DNA from: Melioribacter roseus
Lineage (GTDB): Bacteria > Bacteroidota > Ignavibacteria > Ignavibacteriales > Melioribacteraceae
Assembly: GCA_020724265.1 (NCBI GenBank)
Contig: DYHH01000007.1
Location: 103,620-167,619 of the forward strand
DNA: 64,000 nucleotides
Reading direction: 5' to 3'
Shown: positions 60,887 through 64,000 of the stretch, one piece after another
Numbering within the stretch: the stretch's first letter is position 1
Layout of the letters: each line of letters starts with the position of its first letter
Translations under genes and position numbers: made by a program
The notes under the pieces: model-generated
The model's input: the letters and a program-made list of their open reading frames with translations, nothing else
The model's database searches: none
What the model was told of the DNA's origin: nothing

Positions 60887-63415
60887 ATGAAAGTAATTTA
60901 TTTAATATTAACAGTTATTGTTTTCTTTCAAATCAACTCATTTGCAAGTTATATTAGAAATTTTCCAGTTACAGTATATCAACCTAATGGTGAACAAATT
61001 GACTGTTTTGTAAGTGGTGATGAATATCATAACTGGTATCATGATGAAAATGATTATACAATTATTCAGCACCCGCAAACAGGATATTATGTATATGCCA
61101 TTAGCGAGAATAATGAAATTGTAGCATCAAATTATATTGTTGGGGAATACGATCCCCAAAAATTATCTCTTGAAAAGGGTGTAAATATCAGCGAAAATAC
61201 TCATCAAGAAAAGAGAGACGAGTTCTACAGAAAATATGATGAGTACTTTCATTATGCACCCAAAACCGGAACCTTCAACAATTTGGTTGTCTTTATAAGA
61301 TTTAGTGATGAATCGGAGTTTACAGATAATATTAGTTATTATGATGAACTATTTAATAGTTCATCAATTAATGCGAATTCTTTATATAATTATTTCTCCG
61401 AGGTCTCCTATGATCAACTCTTTATAACCTCACATTTTTATCCTTCTACTGGTTCAACTTACGTTATTTCGTATCAAGATGCTCATCAGCGCAGCTATTA
61501 TCAACCTTTTCATCTTCTTAGCAACCCTAACGGATATATAACTGAAGCGCAAAGAACTAGCCGAGAGCACAATCTTCTAAAAAATGCAATTCAGTATATA
61601 GCTAATGAAGTGCCTTCTTCTGTTAATATTGATAGTAATAATGATGGTTTAGTCGATAATGTGGTTTTTGTTGTAAGTGGAAGTCCCGACGGTTGGAGTG
61701 AACTTTTATGGCCGCATAGATGGGTACTATATTCTGAATCTGCTTATATACACAATAAGAGAGTGTGGGATTATAATTTTCAGCTTCGAGATTTTTTAGA
61801 TTGGAGTGGTAATGGAGTTTTATGCCATGAAATGTTTCATACTTTAGGAGCACCAGATCTTTATCATTATAGTCAAGATGGGCTTAGTCCTGCCGGTATA
61901 TGGGATTTAATGGCATCTACTACGAATCCCCCTCAGCATATGACAGCATATATGAAATATAGATATGGAGAATGGATAGAAAATATTCCAGAGATAATTT
62001 CCGGTGGAGAATATACTCTAAATCCCTTAGTGAGCAGTGAAAGTAATTGCTATAAGATAATTTCTCCCAATAGCCAGATAGAATATTTTATTCTTGAATA
62101 TAGAAAGAAGGAAGGTATTTTTGAGTCTTCTTTGCCCGGCTCAGGAATTATAATTTATAGAATTAATACAAACAAAGATGGAGAAGGGAATAGAAATGGG
62201 CCACCAGATGAGCTTTATGTTTATCGTCCCAATGGTGGGGCGACTAATAATGGTGATATTGCCGAAGCTTACTTTAGTTCAGATGTGGGTAGAACGGAGT
62301 TTAATTCAAGCTCCAATCCTTCTTGTTTTTTATCGAATGGTAATGATGGGGCTATTGATATATCCAATATCGGATCAGCTCAAAGTATAATTTCCTTCTA
62401 TGTTAACATGACTGGTGATTTAGTGATTTGGCCGGGCGATGCAAATAATGATGGAATAGTTGGTGTTCCAGATGTATTGCCAATAGGACTTTTCTATGGA
62501 TATACAGGACCGGCAAGAAATAACGGTGGATGTACTTGGGGTGCACGAACGGTAGCAGAAGGGTGGATCCCGGAGGAAGCTGCATATGCCGACTGTAATG
62601 GTGACGGGATAGTGGATGTAGCCGATGTATTATGTATTGGTATAAATTATGGCAAAACACATGGAATAATGCAAAAGCAAATAGCAAAAATGGAAGAGGG
62701 TACAGATAGTTATTTATGGCTACAATATTATAATAAAAAAGGAGAACCGATGAATTTGAGTTCTATAAAATCTGCAGATGAATTTTATGTAGCTGTAAAC
62801 AGCAGTTCGATAAATGATGCTGTAGGGTTGTCATTCAATATAAAATATGATAGAGGATTAATTGAATTATCAGATGAAGATCAAGTATTAGGAAAATCAT
62901 TTGCTGAAGACGCCTTACACTTAGTAAAACAAGTAAAACAAGAGAATACAATAGAGGTAGGATTGAGCAATTTAAGAGGCGAAGTAATAGAGGATGAAGG
63001 AGAATTACTAAGATTTAAGGTGGTTAAGAAGTATAAAGGAGCGATAGCAATAGGCATAGAAGAAATAGTAGGTATGAAAAAAGACGGCAGTTACTTTAGA
63101 ATAAAAGCAGAAGAGAATGAAGTAGCAAATGGAGAAAAAGGTGAACCAATAACCGGATACAGTGTAGTAAATTATCCAAATCCATTTAATCCGAGTACGA
63201 TAATAGAATTCAGAATACCGGAAAGAAGTATTGTAAGCTTAAAGATATATAATATGATAGGAGAAGAGGTATCGGAGATAATAGGTGGAAAAGAGTTAGA
63301 GAGCGGTATATATAAATACAGTTGGGATGCAAGTAAGCTATCGAGTGGAATATATATATATCGTTTAATTGCCGAGAAAGAAACAATAGCTAAAAAAATG
63401 TTGCTTGTTAAATAA
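60887..63415 (+). CDS. M6-family metalloprotease with dockerin and T9SS tail
   Basis: This protein has 842 residues with a signal peptide (MKVIYLILTVIVFFQINSFA). An M6 peptidase domain of the immune-inhibitor-A type spans about residues 35-505. It holds NLVVFIRFSDESEFTD, the zinc site HEMFHTLGAPDLYHY with His314, Glu315 and His318, and GIWDLMAS. A dockerin lies at about 514-592 with Ca-binding loops DANNDGIVGVPD and DCNGDGIVDVAD. A cohesin-like module (605-742) and a T9SS type A tail (YPNPFNPSTIIEF ... KKMLLVK) follow. The active site is complete, so it should be a surface or released protease. GGAGAAG precedes the ATG. The next gene, with tandem cohesins, starts 14 bases later, so enzyme and putative scaffold share a transcript. 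Confidence 0.92.
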   Translation: MKVIYLILTVIVFFQINSFASYIRNFPVTVYQPNGEQIDCFVSGDEYHNWYHDENDYTIIQHPQTGYYVYAISENNEIVASNYIVGEYDPQKLSLEKGVNISENTHQEKRDEFYRKYDEYFHYAPKTGTFNNLVVFIRFSDESEFTDNISYYDELFNSSSINANSLYNYFSEVSYDQLFITSHFYPSTGSTYVISYQDAHQRSYYQPFHLLSNPNGYITEAQRTSREHNLLKNAIQYIANEVPSSVNIDSNNDGLVDNVVFVVSGSPDGWSELLWPHRWVLYSESAYIHNKRVWDYNFQLRDFLDWSGNGVLCHEMFHTLGAPDLYHYSQDGLSPAGIWDLMASTTNPPQHMTAYMKYRYGEWIENIPEIISGGEYTLNPLVSSESNCYKIISPNSQIEYFILEYRKKEGIFESSLPGSGIIIYRINTNKDGEGNRNGPPDELYVYRPNGGATNNGDIAEAYFSSDVGRTEFNSSSNPSCFLSNGNDGAIDISNIGSAQSIISFYVNMTGDLVIWPGDANNDGIVGVPDVLPIGLFYGYTGPARNNGGCTWGARTVAEGWIPEEAAYADCNGDGIVDVADVLCIGINYGKTHGIMQKQIAKMEEGTDSYLWLQYYNKKGEPMNLSSIKSADEFYVAVNSSSINDAVGLSFNIKYDRGLIELSDEDQVLGKSFAEDALHLVKQVKQENTIEVGLSNLRGEVIEDEGELLRFKVVKKYKGAIAIGIEEIVGMKKDGSYFRIKAEENEVANGEKGEPITGYSVVNYPNPFNPSTIIEFRIPERSIVSLKIYNMIGEEVSEIIGGKELESGIYKYSWDASKLSSGIYIYRLIAEKETIAKKMLLVK

Positions 63416-63429
63416 AATAGGAAAGTATT

Positions 63430-64000
63430 ATGAGAATACTATTAAAAATTATTATTCTGTTTTTTGTTTTTTTATTGTCAGCATATACTCAATCAATAAA
63501 GATGATAAGTGTAGATGGAACGAGTATAGAAGGGAAAGAAAATGAGACATTTATAATAGAGATCGAAGTAGGGAACCCAACAGCAGTAGAAGATCTGGTA
63601 GGCGCATCATTTAATTTAACGTGGGATAATGCATCATTAGTAGAAGGAATAAATACAACAGCAGGTACATTTGTAGGTTCGAATCCATTAGTATTAGGAC
63701 AGAATTTTGATGGAAGAATAGAAGTAGGTGTAACAAGTACGAGTGGTGGGAAAAACGGAAGTGGCATAGTTGCAAGATGTGAGTTACGTATAAAAGAGGA
63801 TATAAATACGAATACAGCTCTTAGCTTTAATTTAACGAATATAGAAGCGATAGACGGAAATGGAGGAGCAATCGTATTAAATCCAGAGAATAATCCATAT
63901 ATGATAACATTAACCGGAACAGGTGGAGGTGAACCGACCGAGGCGTCAATAAAGATGATAAGTGTAGATGGAACGAGTATAGAAGGGAAAGAAAATGAGA
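63430..64000 (+). CDS. Tandem-cohesin scaffold-like protein, 5' part
   Basis: The gene runs off the right edge; 190 codons are present. A signal peptide (MRILLKIIILFFVFLLSAYTQ) is followed by a first cohesin module (residues 22 to about 165) with LVGASFNLTWDNASL, GSNPLVLGQNFDGRIEVGVT and LSFNLTNIEAIDG. These match the cohesin of the protein at 56573 (shared GSNP, RIEVG, TSG, LTNI phrases). After a short linker (TGGGEPTEA) a second copy begins at residue 173. It lies 14 bases after the dockerin-bearing protease, so it is the likely docking scaffold. The number of further cohesins and the tail are outside the window. Confidence 0.85.
   Translation, partial: MRILLKIIILFFVFLLSAYTQSIKMISVDGTSIEGKENETFIIEIEVGNPTAVEDLVGASFNLTWDNASLVEGINTTAGTFVGSNPLVLGQNFDGRIEVGVTSTSGGKNGSGIVARCELRIKEDINTNTALSFNLTNIEAIDGNGGAIVLNPENNPYMITLTGTGGGEPTEASIKMISVDGTSIEGKENE
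63493..64000 (+). repeat. 453-bp tandem repeat encoding cohesin modules
   Basis: The unit starting at 63493 begins again at 63946. All 55 bases of the second copy visible before the edge are identical to the first. The period of 453 bp equals 151 codons. Identical bases at codon third positions indicate very recent duplication or conversion. Confidence 0.9.

Overview
The window is an AT-rich bacterial chromosome segment. It most likely comes from the Ignavibacteria/Chlorobiota side of the Bacteroidota (FCB) group. Several exported proteins end in a type IX secretion (T9SS) sorting domain of the YPNPFNPxT kind. There is a GWxTD-domain protein, an AmrS-type radical SAM enzyme, GldA/F/G-like ABC genes, and Bacteroidota-type promoter motifs (TTTG, about 20 nt, TAnnTTTG). 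No rRNA, tRNA, CRISPR array or complete transposon was recognised. Taxonomy is an inference from gene content only.

Layout. 1-8.1 kb holds secreted and outer-membrane proteins: a truncated amylase-like protein, a TonB-receptor-like barrel, a T9SS substrate and a T9SS-sorted PQQ-type sugar dehydrogenase, with HU, a PH-like membrane protein and a VirK-like protein among them. 8.2-9.5 kb is an ECF sigma / anti-sigma / YbjQ operon. 9.5-15.4 kb holds a DUF559 nuclease inside an inverted-repeat cassette, a class II photolyase, an EVE protein, uvrA and a RelE-type toxin-antitoxin pair. 15.5-18.1 kb is an Mla/MCE lipid transporter. 18.2-21.5 kb has YraN, RNase HII and, divergently arranged, a DGGGP-synthase-like UbiA prenyltransferase and a ferredoxin plus geranylgeranyl-reductase pair, which look like archaeal-type ether-lipid chemistry. 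21.5-38.1 kb is a compact minus-strand run of 18 genes for envelope assembly (Omp85, CdsA, LptE, glycosyltransferases, CPBP protease) mixed with RimO, MiaB, a DNA glycosylase and an orphan sigma-54 activator. 38.4-44.1 kb carries an SDR, rpiA and a GldAFG-like ABC operon. 44.1-52.4 kb carries an M28 peptidase, a B12/radical SAM enzyme, AmrS, pyruvate kinase and a Lon-like AAA protease. 52.6-56.4 kb is a sensor kinase / sigma-54 response regulator pair.

The most unusual part is 56.5-64 kb. A 1,299-residue secreted protein with three BACON repeats, a cohesin, a dockerin and a T9SS tail lies next to an M6 metalloprotease with a dockerin and a T9SS tail. Fourteen bases after the protease gene begins a protein made of near-identical tandem cohesins that runs off the right edge. 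This looks like a non-cellulosomal, T9SS-exported cohesin-dockerin assembly built around a protease. Its modules have a markedly different codon usage (ATA-rich isoleucine) from the rest of the window, including the N-terminal half of the same protease ORF.
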